Shown: positions 42,508-54,033 of the stretch, piece after piece | Numbering within the stretch: the stretch's first letter is position 1 | How the letters are laid out: the number at the start of each line of letters is the position of its first letter | Assembly: GCF_001641265.1 (NCBI RefSeq) | Contig: NW_020167520.1 | Location: 2,170,001-2,234,000 of the forward strand | Origin: Pseudogymnoascus destructans | Taxonomy: Eukaryota > Ascomycota > Leotiomycetes > Thelebolales > Thelebolaceae | DNA length: 64,000 bases | Reading direction: 5' to 3' | Made by a program: the position numbers and the translations under genes | The notes under the pieces: generated by a model | Seen by the model: the letters and a program-made list of their open reading frames with translations, nothing else | Database searches by the model: none | What the model was told of the DNA's origin: nothing

Positions 42508-42931
42508 TGTTACGGCTCTCGGAGAACTACTAGCCGAGTGAGTCACGTCGCATGACCCCACGTGATCCTTAGAATGGAACTATGAGAACTGTTAGAACTT
42601 GTACAGTTCCTACAGTTCCTACAGTTCCTTAGGGTAGAACTATAGGAACTGTTAGAACTCATACAGTTCCTATAGTTCCCTACAGTTCCCTTTAGCACGA
42701 CACTACTATATAAGTAGATAGTATTCCCTTAGATAGGAGCTTTATGCTTAACTTAATATAGTATGCTTTATAATACTATAACGTGTTACTTAGAAAGCCT
42801 TTGTGTTTAATCCCCTGCCTCCTCTATTAAGTCAACCTTACATATAAAACCTCTGTGTCTTCTATCGTTTAGAAGTTAGTGTTACACTTTAAGCACTATT
42901 TCTACAAGGTACCAGCTTACACACAAAGCAA
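42508..42931 (+). mobile_element. 5-prime LTR/leader of gypsy copy 3
   Basis: Begins TGTTACGGCTCTCGG. The U3 contains repeated ACAGTTCCT words (42590-42690); then the shared TATA box (ACTATATAAGTAG near 42708) and leader up to ACACACAAAGCAA, where a hAT element is inserted. Confidence 0.75.
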
Positions 42932-45498
42932 CAGTTCATCGGCTCATCAGTTCAAATCGGCTCAGTTCAGTTCAGTTCAGCTTTTATAAGTGGGGCGTTC
43001 AGTTCAGTTCACAAGTTCTCATATAGTGGGGCGTTCAGTTCAAGTTGTCCGCACTGACTGTTTTGAACTGAACGAACTGACAGTTCTTGGGGGGTTAATA
43101 GTGGGCCAGACATAATATATTACCATAGCTTTTAGCGCTGAATTTTTTTTCCCCGGGACTTTTGGATGCTCACGGGCGCAATTTTGTTACATTTGATAAG
43201 TTACCAAAATGTCGTCACAGGCTTCAACTGAGCAATCACTACCACCTAGTATACAATCTAAGTTATTAAACCAAGATGTTGCTAGCTCAGGCCTTGATTG
43301 TCAATCTTCATCATCACAACTCGGCTCCATTACTTCAAACCAGAAGCGCTCTCGCACTTCCTTTATCTGGTCGCATATGCCAGGTGATCCAAATACAGTA
43401 TACTTCAATGGTCAACAAGTGGTTGTTTGGCGTTGTGGGATTTGCAAGAAGGAGTATCATGAGGCAGGTGGAACGAGAGGCCCAAAGAAGCACTTGTTAA
43501 AGTGTCACTTTATTACGGATCCAAAGGAAGGGACTAAGTTGCTTGCACAAACCATGTCAATTGCAGAAGCTTTTGAACGAGGTCAAGAGGCCTTGCTTTA
43601 CACGAAGCATCGTAAGCTTGACACGTCTTTTGATATTGCAACTTTTCAACAGCTCTTTATACGATGGATTGCACGCTGTTCTCTTCCTCTACGAATGTCA
43701 GAAAGGCCAGAATTCCGAGAGCTTCTTATGTTTCTAAACCCAGAAGCTGAGAGTGCACTTCCAGCTAACCATGAAACTGTGCGTAACTGGACTATGGAGT
43801 CCTTTCGTGTAGAGAAACGTCAAGTACAACAAGCTGTCCATGGGGCTATTTCAAAGGTTCATTTTACAGTTGATTTGTGGACGTCAACAAACTCCCTCGC
43901 TCTACTTGGAATAATAGCCCATTACTTTGCAGAAGATGGTCAGCTTCGAGAGTCAGTTCTAGCGCTACGAGAATTAGAAGGTCGGCATACAGGGGCAAAC
44001 CAATCACAGCTCATTCTAAAAGTGATTGATGAGTTTGGAATTGCAAGTAAAGTTGGGTATTTTATGATGGATAATGCAGAAAACAACGAGACGATGATGC
44101 AGAGTCTTTCAGCTAGTTAGTACTCTCTCCTATATTTATACTATTAATATTAACACTAGTATAGCTTTAGAGGAGCGCCATATTCCATATAATGCAAAGA
44201 AATACTGTCTTCACTGCAATGGCCACATTATCAATCTTACAGCTCAGGCTTTTCTTTTCTCAACTGAAGATGAAGCTCTTTCAGAGACAAACAACCTAAG
44301 TTCTTCGTATATTCCTACACAGCTGGAAATGGAGACTTGGCGTCGAAAAGGCCCTCTTGGAAAGTTACATAACATTGTAGTTTATATTCAAAGGTCTCCA
44401 CAACAGCGATTAGCCTTTCAGAAACTCAGTCAAGGACGTCGATTACTTCGAGACAATACGACACGGTGGAACTCTTGGTTTTCAATGATAACTTCAGCTC
44501 TTCATGAAGACGTTAAACCTGCTATCGACCTATATTGCTTTCAAGAAGGAGGTGATTTAGTAGGCGATGTATTGTCTAGTTCTGATTGGGCTAATTTAAG
44601 TAACATTATGGGTTTCTTGGAGACTTTTATGAAGCTACAAAAGCTACAGAAGGCCGTAGTGCCACTTTGGAAAGAGTCCTACCATCTATGGATTATATAT
44701 TAGAGAAGCTTGAAGATGGCAAGACAACCTACGCTTCAGATTCATTTATGATTCCTTGCATTAACTCTGGCTGGGCAAAGCTGGATAAGTACTATAGCCT
44801 TACAGATCGAAGCCCTGTATACATTGCAGCAATGATTCTCATTCCAAGTCAAAAATGGAGCTATTTAGAAGACAACTGGGACCCTATCTGGGTAGCGGAT
44901 GCAAAGAAGACAGTGCAGGACTTTTGGCAATCTCAGTACAAAAGTACAGAAGTTATACTTCCAATAACTCCGCTCACGCCAAAGACTGGGTTTGCAAAGT
45001 GGAGAGCTGAGAAGGCAAGACAAGCACCTATAGTTGATGAATATTCACGATATTGCCAAGGGGTTTGTTGCCCCGTTGAGGTGGATTCTATCACTTGGTG
45101 GATGGAGCCTACACAGCGTGCAACGTATCCAAATCTACCAGTTATGGCATTTGATATATTGTCAATACCAGCTATGTCAGCAGAGCCAGTACGTCTGTTT
45201 TTAGGTGCAGGAATTACAGTTACAGAGAGAAGAAATAGGCTAGGCACAGAGACCATTGAGGCATTAGAATGTCTAAAGAGCTGGCTTGGAAGCCATTGCA
45301 CTACTTGGCTTGCAGGTTCCTAGATGACAGCAAAATAGCTTTAATGAACTGGCGTTCGTTCAGTTCAGTTCAGTTCAGTTCAGTTCAATACCATAAAGTG
45401 GGGCGTTCAATTCAGTTCATGCATTTTCATATTGTGGGGCGTTCAGTTCAGCCTCAAATTTGAACTGAACTGAACTGTTTGAACTACTAGCAACACTG
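42932..45498 (+). mobile_element. Complete hAT transposon, 2.57 kb
   Basis: Starts CAGTTCATCGG and ends AGCAACACTG, flanked by the 8-bp duplication CAAAGCAA (42924-42931 and 45499-45506). Both ends carry arrays of TTCAGTTCAG and the word GTGGGGCGTTCAGTTCA twice. It sits immediately before the gag start of gypsy copy 3. Confidence 0.9.
43209..45323 (+). pseudogene. hAT transposase with BED finger, one frameshift
   Basis: ATG at 43209. Exon 1 (43209-44115) holds a BED-type zinc finger (CGICKKEYHEAGG ... KKHLLKCHF) and FTVDLWTSTNSLALLG. A 49-bp intron 44116-44164 (GTTAGT...TATAG) joins to LEERHIPYNAKKYCLHCNGHI, DNTTRWNSWFSM. Near 44650 the frame shifts once; it resumes with LERVLPSMDYILEKLEDG and runs through AAMILIPSQKW and the dimerisation domain (YPNLPVMAFDILSIPAMSAEP) to 45323. 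Otherwise well preserved, so recent. About 700 aa if the shift is ignored, a normal length. Confidence 0.85.
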
Positions 45499-45506
45499 CA
45501 AAGCAA

Positions 45507-46885
45507 CATGTTAGCTATAGGATCTAAGGAAAGATCAGGGCTGCCCTAGCTACACCAACTCCTGCTACGCTAACGCTTACGCCATCTTAGGCGATCCCGC
45601 CTTAAGACAAATACATGCCTAACACAGAACCAGTCGTCACAGAACTCTAGGAAACCCTACACGTTAAGTTGCCTAACACTTACTCTAGCAACCACAAGGA
45701 ACTTCAAGTGTTTCTGCTCTAGATCGAGCTATACTTGCACTTCAATGATGACAAGTTTCTAATTAACGAGAGTTATGCCTTGTAGACATCATCCTACCTT
45801 AGAGAGGAAACCCTTCGATGGGTAGAACCCTTCCTTAAGGACTATTTCTAACATGAGAACACCTATGGTACGATGGTGACCACTAGAACTATGTTCGGTA
45901 CTTAGAAGGAATTTAAGAAGGAGATCCGCCATATGTTTAGCATTATCAATGAGGTTAAAACTACAGAAGAACATCTGTATGGACTGAAGCAGACTAGTAG
46001 CGCCCTCACATACACTATAGAATTCCAAAGATATGGCAACTAAACCAATTAGGATACCTACACACTCATTAGCCACTATCGTCATGGACTAAAGAGCCAT
46101 GTCTATACAGAACTCGCATCTAGAAGCAACAACGAACTTACGACAACCCGAAGAAGAGTTACAAGTATCGAGGTAATGAAGGTCAAAAGAGAGACAACCA
46201 TTCTCAAGACAACTGATGGTTTGACCCTATGGAACTTGATGCCACCTTTAAGCAAGGCAACCGCCTACATAACCCTAACAAGGAGCGACAGCTTAAGTAA
46301 CAGCTCTGTTTTAATTGCAACAAGTCCGGCTACACGGCTAGGGACTGTAGACAGCCTAAAAAGGGAAGCAGGGGACGTAAGTTTAGCAAGCAGCTTAATA
46401 CCACTTGGAATAATCAGGGCGGGTACGATGCCCTGCAAGGACAGCTGTGTGCCACGTTATAGGAAAGATCTAGAGTATCAGTACTTAGGATCTTAAAGAA
46501 TTTGATATGTTAGACAGGGGAATGAATGATGAAAGCACCCCTAAATGGCAGAGCTTAGACGAGAATTATGAGGTCCTTGATAAGGAAGAGTGTATCTCTT
46601 TAGGCAAGGAGGATTTTGACCCCCTCGACTAAAAAATGAAGAAGAGCATCCTCTAGAACTAGGACAAAAAGGTCCTAGTATCAAGATGCCTAGAACGATG
46701 GACAGGCACTAAACAAGATTGGGAAGTCAAGGTCTGTTCTATGAGGTGTTGCCTAGGGTACCTACATTAGCAGGAACCCTAAGGTGGACAACACACAGAA
46801 AAGGAAGCCACTAATTAGCTAAAGAATAAACTCTGCGAATATGACATCTAGGATGCCATCGCAGAAGGAAGAACTGTTAACATCT
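45507..46885 (+). pseudogene. Decayed gag and linker of gypsy copy 3
   Basis: No long frame survives, but the DNA follows copy 2: ATG directly after the hAT duplication, a recognisable zinc knuckle near 46310 (CFNCNKSGYTARDC), and linker sequence to about 46885 that ends at an LTR fragment. TAG triplets where copy 2 has CAG are very frequent, as expected from C-to-T mutation at CpA. Confidence 0.75.
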
Positions 46886-47182
46886 ATCATGCTCCTAGGC
46901 CTCTAGTTGGTAGAGATATGTCATGTGGTAGTATGAGTGATGTCATGTAATGAATCATAGAGGGTTGTAGAGATATGCTATGTGGTAATATTGGCCCAGT
47001 AACTAAGGAGCAATGACGTGTAATGAATCATAGATGGTTGTAGCAATCGTTGAGTAGTATTGCTCTTGTTGTTGGTGTGATAAGCCAAAATATGTATAGT
47101 GACTTGTAGGTTTGAGGAGGAGATTTCCAAGTTTGCTCTTGAGTTTGATAGCAAACTGAGTGCAACGAATGTCAGTATGACA
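46886..47182 (+). mobile_element. 3-prime part of a solo LTR (copy H)
   Basis: Only the last ~300 bp of the 0.94-kb LTR family, ending GTCAGTATGACA at 47182. Its start meets gypsy copy 3 at a shared short word (ATGCTCCT), so the junction may be a recombination product. Confidence 0.85.
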
Positions 47183-47801
47183 CATGCCTCCATATGAATT
47201 TTACCCGGTACAACAAGTACAGGTGCAATCTTCTGTCCAACTGCAGATACTGCCTCTATAATTGTAATAGATATACGATTCTCAGGGCTTGGAGTGTAGA
47301 GCTGCTTTACAGCTCGGGGGACCATAACTCTCTCACCTCCTGGAATTCTGATCCTAAAACCAGTTTCGTCCATATTCCAGATTGACTCTGGTTTTATACC
47401 ACGCTGTAGTACTAATGCTGTGTACTCTTGAAACCACTTAATAACAGTAGGCTCCTGTTGAGCTTTCGTACGCTGTTGTGCAATAGGCTTTGTAGTAACA
47501 AAGTGAAACTCTATAAGCTCATTCCGTATATATTTAGTGAGCCAGCTCTGTGACGGTGGAGGCAGTGGGCTCCGTAGGTGGCATACTGCCCCGTAAACCA
47601 TATGCCTATTAGCCCCTAATCCTAGGTGATACTGCTCTAGAATCCAGGCCTTTAGGGCTTCTGTTTGAGCTGTAGAAAGCACCCTATTCTGACCCCCATT
47701 TTGGGTAGTGGATCTTAAAAATCCGACTTGCAACAGCTACAGATTCAGAGGGATTTGCTGCAAGCCATTCACAGGCATCTGATAGAGAAGTCCCTTCCAT
47801 T
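47183..47801 (-). pseudogene. Fot1-like transposase fragment (N-terminal half)
   Basis: ATG at 47801 (MEGTSLSDACEWLAANPSES) with an early frameshift near 47715, then GGQNRVLSTAQTEALKAW, WNMDETGFRIRIPGGERVMV (first catalytic Asp) and SITIIEAVSAVGQKIAPVLV. The end is cut by LTR copy H at 47183, so the second and third Asp are lost. The protein resembles the one at 25-1914. No intron is present at the place where that gene has one (VKQLYTPSPEN is continuous). Confidence 0.82.
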
Positions 47802-48540
47802 AAATGAATTACATTTAATTACTATATAAATTACTATGGGGGGGAATGCCGAAGGTTTTGGTAAGGAGTAGCGGTGAATGTATGCAAGTTGAGGTGGCGC
47901 AAACCGCTTCCCCCCCCCGATTATATGCAGCATGTGTTGTAGGTGCTAAAGCAGCATTTGACGACTGCTTAATTTGGCTTGTACTTTGACGAAAACTGAA
48001 TTCTTCATACGCAGTCTGGGCTTGTAACTCGTCAGCTAGTAATTGCTCTGTTGCTGTAATAAGATCCTCTCTATCTTCAAAATCCTCGTTCTCAGCGAGT
48101 GTATCCATCTGATAACCGATAGTATTTTCGCATGGGGACCTATCCCAGCACAATATAATTATCAAGGATATGAAGATCGCAGGTGTGATCGACTGGGAGT
48201 GATCTGCTCGAGTGCTTCGATTGCGGATGCAACGGGGTCTTCTTCGGGGGGTTCCTCGATGGGTGCGGGTTTGTAGGTTGCTGAGTCTGTGGTATGGTGA
48301 GTTATATGTCGAGTGATATGGTAACGGTCGACTCACCAACAATGACGGGCTCGTAGTTATTGGGAGCTGTCCTAGGACCAGCCCGCCCGCCCGCTTTTGC
48401 TCTGCGTTCCTGCTTATTTTTAACGTGAGAACGATACTGGAGATGTAACGTGATAATTTCTTAAATAAACTTATATATCCGCAGTAAATCTCACGATATA
48501 ACTCTTCTAAACACACAAGAAGACACCGCACTCACGACCC
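47802..48540 (-). other. End of the Fot1-like element and an uncertain ORF
   Basis: From 47838 to 47920 a segment bounded by G and C runs (GGGGGGAATGCC ... GCTTCCCCCCCCC) is probably the terminal repeat of the Fot1-like element. Beyond it the minus strand has an open frame with ATG at 48108 (MDTLAENEDFEDREDLITAT) that reads into the transposon end. It may be a host gene broken by insertion; no family recognised. Confidence 0.35.
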
Positions 48541-49867
48541 CATATGTACTCACCATCCCAGACTTCCCCCCCCTCCTCCAAACCTCAAAACACAACCAAA
48601 CACTTCCGCCATCCACATCTCTCACCACCTAACAACCCACAGGCACCACCACACATCCAACACCATCCCCCTCGCCCTTCCAACCGTCCCGCCCACTCCG
48701 CCTCCCCCTCCACGGCTGTGCAGGCCCCTTCTTCGCGACCACCAACAACCCCCCGCCCGAATCACCACTCCCGCCACACAACGCCACAGATACGCCAACC
48801 ATTCTGCCCGGCCACCCCCCGCCGCCGCTGAAGATTCTAGCGTCATCACAGACTCATAGCTACCACTCCATCGCCCGCCATGCATGCACCATGCTGCACC
48901 CCGCCGCCGAAGGCTACAAGGCAGCAAACCCCCACCCCCATGACTCCCTAGCATCTGCGTTGGGTCTGCGTTGGGTCAGAGGCTAGGGAGTCATGGGGGT
49001 GGGGGTTTGCTGCCTTGTAGCCTTCGGCGGCGGGGTGGAGGGTCAGGGTGGTGATGACGCTGGGGAGGCTGTGGAGCTGGGGGAGGCTTGGTTAGAAGGG
49101 TCACGTGATTGTCACGGGATTAGGCTGTTGTGGTTGTAGTGGTGGTGATGGAGGACACGGATTTAGGTCTGAGAATTGACGTGCTAGGGATGCTTTGGTT
49201 GGGTTGAGAGTATCGGGTTTGCTGGGTAGGAGCTGCTGTGGGGATCGGTGTCCCAAGGGATATCCAAGGCCTGTCTTCGTGGCCTGAGACAAGTTTGTTT
49301 CAAAAAAGGTCACAGCATGAAAAAATTGAAGTGTAGATATCAGTATTAGGATTCTACTCCAGTTATACGAGGAACCCAGCGTCCTCTATTACCATCCCAC
49401 CATTAATCCGACCGTGCTCCTTGCAACGAGACAGCCACTTCGAGGCGCTGCGCTCCGGAGAAAACCCCCGAGTCTGAAGGTGAAGAAAAGACTAGTCTTA
49501 CATGTATGTGTATTTACAATTCTATCCGCTGATAAACCCCCCGCTCCGTTGAACGCCCAATGTACATAATTCCCAAACCAATCGGACACTGGAGATGCCC
49601 CGGCCAGCATTCGTGGCAGCACCGTCGATGCAGTCTTTCCCTTCACGGCAGCACGCGTTGGTGCTTTTGATTCTGTGGCCGCTGAAGAGCAATTCGTCGT
49701 TATAGACATACATCGTGTGTGACATGGCGTTCCAGAGGCGCGCCGCCCATCCGCTCCCCAAAACCGCTGGTGGGCAATAAATAAGCCGACCCAGCTTTGC
49801 CGTGTCGCGGCTCGCGGTCTGGCGTGGCCGGCGACTTCCTTGCTCTTGTTCTATCCAACAGTTGTCA
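48541..49867. other. GC-rich host DNA without a supported gene
   Basis: Frames here are Pro/Ser-rich on one strand and Gly-rich on the other and have no known motif. The region contains the large fold-back repeat at 48899-49035. Confidence 0.4.
48899..49035. repeat. Perfect 54-bp inverted repeat with 29-bp loop
   Basis: Arms 48899-48952 (CCCCGCCGCCGAAGGCTACA...) and 48982-49035 are exact reverse complements. The loop holds TGCGTTGGGTC twice. A further short matched pair (AGCGTCATCAC at ~48838 and GTGATGACGCT at ~49051) continues the symmetry. Confidence 0.93.
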
Positions 49868-50909
49868 TCACGCCATCCGATCCACACACTCTCGCCGCGG
49901 CAGCAGTATATAACCGGGGCCGTTCTTGTCCTTCTTGCTCGTCCCGATCCACGCCGTCCATGCATAGAACATGACCGCGAAGACCACGCCCGCCACTGCG
50001 AACCCGCCGAAGGTGAGCAGCATCCAGTGCTTGCCCATCCAGAAGATAGTCTGCGCGTCCTTGCCGTGCCAGCTGTTCCCTTTGGCTATGTAGAAGATGC
50101 TCCACGCGTTGTTGCGGTACTCGGGCGGCATCAGCACGCGCACGTGGTCCTGCTCGGGACGCTCCTCCGACATGTACTGTTTCCAGATGATGGAGAGGAA
50201 GAGCGGGCCCGTCGACGACATCACCGTGATGTAGGGCATGCCATAGTTGTTTGCGTACCGCTCGAGGCTCTGGATCACGCGCTCGAAGAAGGGGTGGTGC
50301 GGGATGGCGCCCATGGCGTCGTTGCTGATGCCCGTGGGGAGCGTGCGTCGGAGCCAGGCTGGGTACTCGAGCATCACGTCCAGACGCCGTACGCACCCAT
50401 CGTCGAGATCAAGGTAGATGCCGCCGTAGTGGTCGAGGATGAAGTAGCGGATGGCATCGGCACGCTGGATGGGGAAGGGGTACGAGTCGAAGGTGTCGAG
50501 GAACCAGGGGTATTTCGTGCGGATGAACTCGCGGGAGAGGGTGTCCGTCCAGAGCTGTAGATTGTGTTCGTCAGTATGTGTCCCATTTGGGGGAATTGAG
50601 GGTGATGAGGCGTGGGGGGGAGCTCACCTTGTACTCGTAGTCTGGGTGTAGGTCGATGCACGATCTCTGGCTGGGCACCCATTGCGCGGGAATGGAGTCG
50701 TTGACATAGGTCTGGTGTATTATTCGAGGGATAACTTGTCTGTCATTGCGGTCGGTGTGGTCCTCGCTGGGCCTCATGATATCGGCAGCTGGAATGGCGT
50801 GGACAGTTCCATCTTCGAAGAGGAGGGCGATAAGTGTGCTGAAGACATTCACAAGAAGGCAAATAACGACGAAATTAACGAGTATGAAGACCTTGGTTCC
50901 TTTTCGCAT
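49868..50909 (-). CDS. SUR1/CSG1-like mannosyltransferase of sphingolipid synthesis, two exons
   Basis: Exons 50909..50628 and 50554..49868 with a 73-bp intron (GTGAGC...CTACAG) give 322 aa. It has the domain of Och1/SUR1 glycosyltransferases (GT32 type). An N-terminal membrane anchor lies at residues ~8-30 (FILVNFVVICLLVNVFSTLI), then VIPRIIHQTYVNDSIP and RADAIRYFILDHYGGIYLDLD with the DxD metal/sugar-nucleotide motif. A second membrane segment lies near the C-terminus (LLTFGGFAVAGVVFAVMFYA). The family transfers mannose from GDP-mannose to inositol phosphorylceramide in the Golgi. The length and two membrane segments fit. Intact; GC-rich host codon use. Confidence 0.88.
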
Positions 50910-52238
50910 CGTAACATATGGTAAGGAGAGTAGGACGTGGGGAAAGGCAGGACATTAAGGATATCGGATTGTCGTAGGTATGTATCCTAGGTTTGGTGGA
51001 AGGGGGGTGGGTTGTAATAAATGTGGTGGCGATGGGGGAGAGCGGTAAGAGACTTGGGGGAGGGGAGTGGTTACTCTCTCGAGTTAGGAAACTACGCGTC
51101 ACTATAAACGCAAGAGGCGCGGCCCATTGAGGGTTTTGGAGATTTTTTTTGGGGGGGGGGGATGGTGGGAGGGACGGTGCGGTACATGAAGTAGGAACAG
51201 CAGAGGATTTAGTAGCCAATTAATCCGTTTCGCTAGGGCGTGGTTAAGGCATTTTTGCAGAGTGGGACGGTAATATTAGGAGGGAAAGGAGATAAAGATA
51301 ATCCGAGGCAGACGGAGTGACATGTACATGTAGGGTAGTCGAATAGTGTACGGGAGAGCAAGTCACTCTCGTTTATCGTATTTTGCTATTTCGATTAATT
51401 TTTCAAAGCGTGTAGTGTGAGTAGAGTACGGCAGTAAGTATGGTTTAGTATGGTTTAGTATGGTTTAGTATGGTTTAGTATGGTTTAGTATGGTTTAGTA
51501 TGGTTTAGTATGGTTTAGTATGGTTAGTATGGTTTAGTATGGTTTAGTATAGATAATCTGGAGTATTGTACGTACGTATGTATTGTCTTTCTCCATGGCT
51601 TACAACTGCCCTAGTACATGACTCGCTGGGACTGTATGGGACTGTATAGTACTGGTAACGACTACCGACGGCGGCCTGAGGCTAGTAGTTAGTAGTTGGC
51701 AGTTAGTAGTTGGCAGTTAGTAGTAGCATGTTGTCATCCCCATCCCATACTACAGAGTGTGTACGCGTAGTATCGAGATGGTCAACGACGTCGTAGTCGT
51801 CGTAGCTGTACTACTCCAAGCTTCTTTTAGACATCTTCATGCGTCGCACGCAAGGGACCGGTTCTTCACTTGCATAACGCATACCGAGCTTGGATAATTT
51901 GGCAGGCGGCGTATATACCGTCCGCCCATCCACAGCACACCGCAACCACCTCGCATCCACCACAGCCTCATCGGAGCCCCCGCCAGCCGCCACTACTCCA
52001 ATACCCACGCCAACCAGCCTGACAGGCAGCCCCGGCCCCAGCTGCGCCGCAAGTGTCCCAACCACCGCCCCTTAAACGTTTCATTTCCTTAGACATGATC
52101 CTTTGACTGCGTGCGTTTATGGCGTCAAGGTGCAGAGGTTGCAGCCAGTCAGAGGGGGGAGACTGGGACTAGGGCGTGCAGGTCTTGTCATGCTCGGAAA
52201 TGAGCTTTTTGTACGGGGCCGAGAGAGGCATGTGAGAG
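50910..52238. other. Upstream and intergenic region, no firm gene
   Basis: Contains the promoter side of the SUR1-like gene, a minisatellite at 51439-51550 and a GC-rich stretch at 51811-52075 that is open on both strands (plus MDNLAGGVYTVRPSTAHRN; minus MVGTLAAQLGPGLPVRLVGV) without recognisable family. Confidence 0.4.
51439..51550 (+). repeat. Minisatellite of the 10-bp unit TATGGTTTAG
   Basis: About eleven head-to-tail units; one is a 9-bp variant near 51519. It is noncoding. Confidence 0.93.
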
Positions 52239-52240
52239 TA

Positions 52241-54031
52241 CAGTCCACTCTCGCCAAGACGATGTCGGATAAGTCGATAACACCGCTAAGTCGATATTTT
52301 TTTCAGCACCAATTGATTTTCGCACTCAATTCTCGATATTCGCGATATTGACCTTCTGACCTTTAATTATCGACTTATCCAACTCTATTATGCCTCGAAA
52401 GAACACGATTACACTCGAACAGCGCCGTGCCCTTCGACATTGGGCACACAAACAGCACCCGAAACCCTCCCAGAAAGCCTGCATCAACTGGTTCCTTCAC
52501 GAATTCAATCATCGGCTCAGTCAATTGACTATATCAGATAGCCTCAGTGACCGCTTTAAACATCTCGACAACTCGACAACAACTGGACAACGAAATCGAA
52601 CTGGCCAATGGCCTCAACTTGAACAAATTCTCTACGACTTTCAGCGACGAATTGATAGCCGCAGTGGCTTTACATCTGGTGATATACTTCAAGAAAAGGC
52701 GAGGGAGATCTGGAGAAGGCTTCCACAGTATGCAGATCAGCAAGTTCCCGACTTTAGCTCTGGCTGGCTTACACGATTTAAATCACGACATAATATTAAG
52801 ATACATACACGTCACGGCGAAGCAGGATCTATCCCGGAATTAGTTGAAGAAGAGATGAAAGGGCTCCGGACAATTGCTAGCGAGTTTGAGGAGGAGAATA
52901 TCTATAATATGGACGAAACTAGGCTCTACTGGAAGATGATGCCATCTCGAGGACTAGCATCGCAATCATTACCTGGATTAAAGAAGGAAAAAGCTCGAAT
53001 TACACTTACTCTTTGTACAAATGCTTCTGAATCTGACCGGCTCTGGATTATCGGCAAAGCAAAAACACCTCGATCTTTACGCAATATTAATATATCTACA
53101 ATGGGAGCTGAGTGGAGGTGGAATAAAAAGGCTTGGATGAATTCAACAATTATGATTGACTGGCTTCAAGCATTTTATCAACATATTGGCTTTACTCGAC
53201 AAGTCCTTCTTACAATGGACAACTTTTCTGCACACATATCTGGTGTTGAGCTTTGTCCCCCACCTCCTAATATTCGGATCTGTTGGCTTCCAGCTAATAG
53301 TACTAGTCGATTCCAGCCTCTTGATCAAGGCATTATTCAATCTCTTAAAGCTTATTACCGTCGACAATGGCTCTGTTTTATGCTTGAATGTTATAATTTG
53401 AATCTGGATCCGATTAAGCAAGCAAGCTTACGACTTTCAATTCGCTGGATCTTACGAAGCTGGAATCAACAAGTTTTACAATCAACTATATACAATTGCT
53501 TTCGAAAATCAACACTTCTTACAACTCTAATCACTCTTCCAACCTCAATTACACCGACAGACCTTTCACAACTATACGAACAAGTTATTCAAGCTGGCAA
53601 TATACATGATTCAATGGCTATTTCGAACTTTTAAATCCTATCGACGAGCAAATCAACAATACAGAAGTTACAACAGATGAGGAGGGTATACTACAGGAGA
53701 TTTTGGATGAGCATCTTAGTGATCCTACTCAAAATGGTGAGCAAGAAGAGGAGCCTGAGACTGAAGAGGCTGTTTATTCAGCCTCTGATGCTCGCAATGC
53801 CCTTAAAGTTCTGATTGAGTATACGGAGTGTCAGGATGCTCTCCAAGCCAATCACCTCAGGGCATTAGAGCATTTGGAGGGCGAAATTGAGGTAATTCAA
53901 CTTAATTCCTTGGTTCAGGAGACATTGGATAGGTGGATTACATAATACTTGGCATTTCAATATAACGATATTTTCACTTTTACGATATTTACATGTGTCA
54001 CCAATTGTATCGACTTAACGGGAGTTGACTG
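52241..54031 (+). mobile_element. Tigger-like pogo-superfamily DNA transposon
   Basis: 1,791 bp. Left end CAGTCCACTCTCGCCAAG, right end complementary to CAGTCAACTCCCGTTAAG, flanked by TA at 52239-52240 and 54032-54033. The CAGT-type ends and the protein put it with Tigger elements, not with the Fot1 group. The inverted repeats are imperfect, so it is not very young. Confidence 0.88.
52390..53945 (+). pseudogene. Tigger-like transposase with a single frameshift
   Basis: ATG at 52390 gives 414 aa with N-terminal psq/CENP-B type DNA-binding domains (LEQRRALRHWAHK, FSSGWLTRFKSRHNIKI) and the triad YNMDETRLYWKMMP, VLLTMDNFSAH, RFQPLDQGIIQ. The frame ends at 53634, but coding continues without interruption in the -1 frame (LLNPIDEQINNTEV) to 53945, adding an acidic C-terminal ~105 residues. 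A one-base change in the TTTT run near 53630 would explain it. The catalytic part is whole, so a truncated protein could still be made. Confidence 0.85.
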
Positions 54032-54033
54032 TA

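Noticed and set aside
47815..48531. Full 238-aa minus-strand ORF as one gene
   Set aside because: It runs from probable host DNA into the end of a Fot1-like element; only the part after 48108 could be a gene fragment.
48544..48831. Pro/Ser-rich 95-aa ORF
   Set aside because: Low complexity, no homologous motif, open on both strands because of base composition.
49802..50560. 252-aa plus-strand ORF
   Set aside because: Antisense to the SUR1-like gene; long only because of high GC content.
51439..51550. Telomere-like repeat
   Set aside because: The unit TATGGTTTAG differs from TTAGGG and lies inside the chromosome without subtelomeric context.
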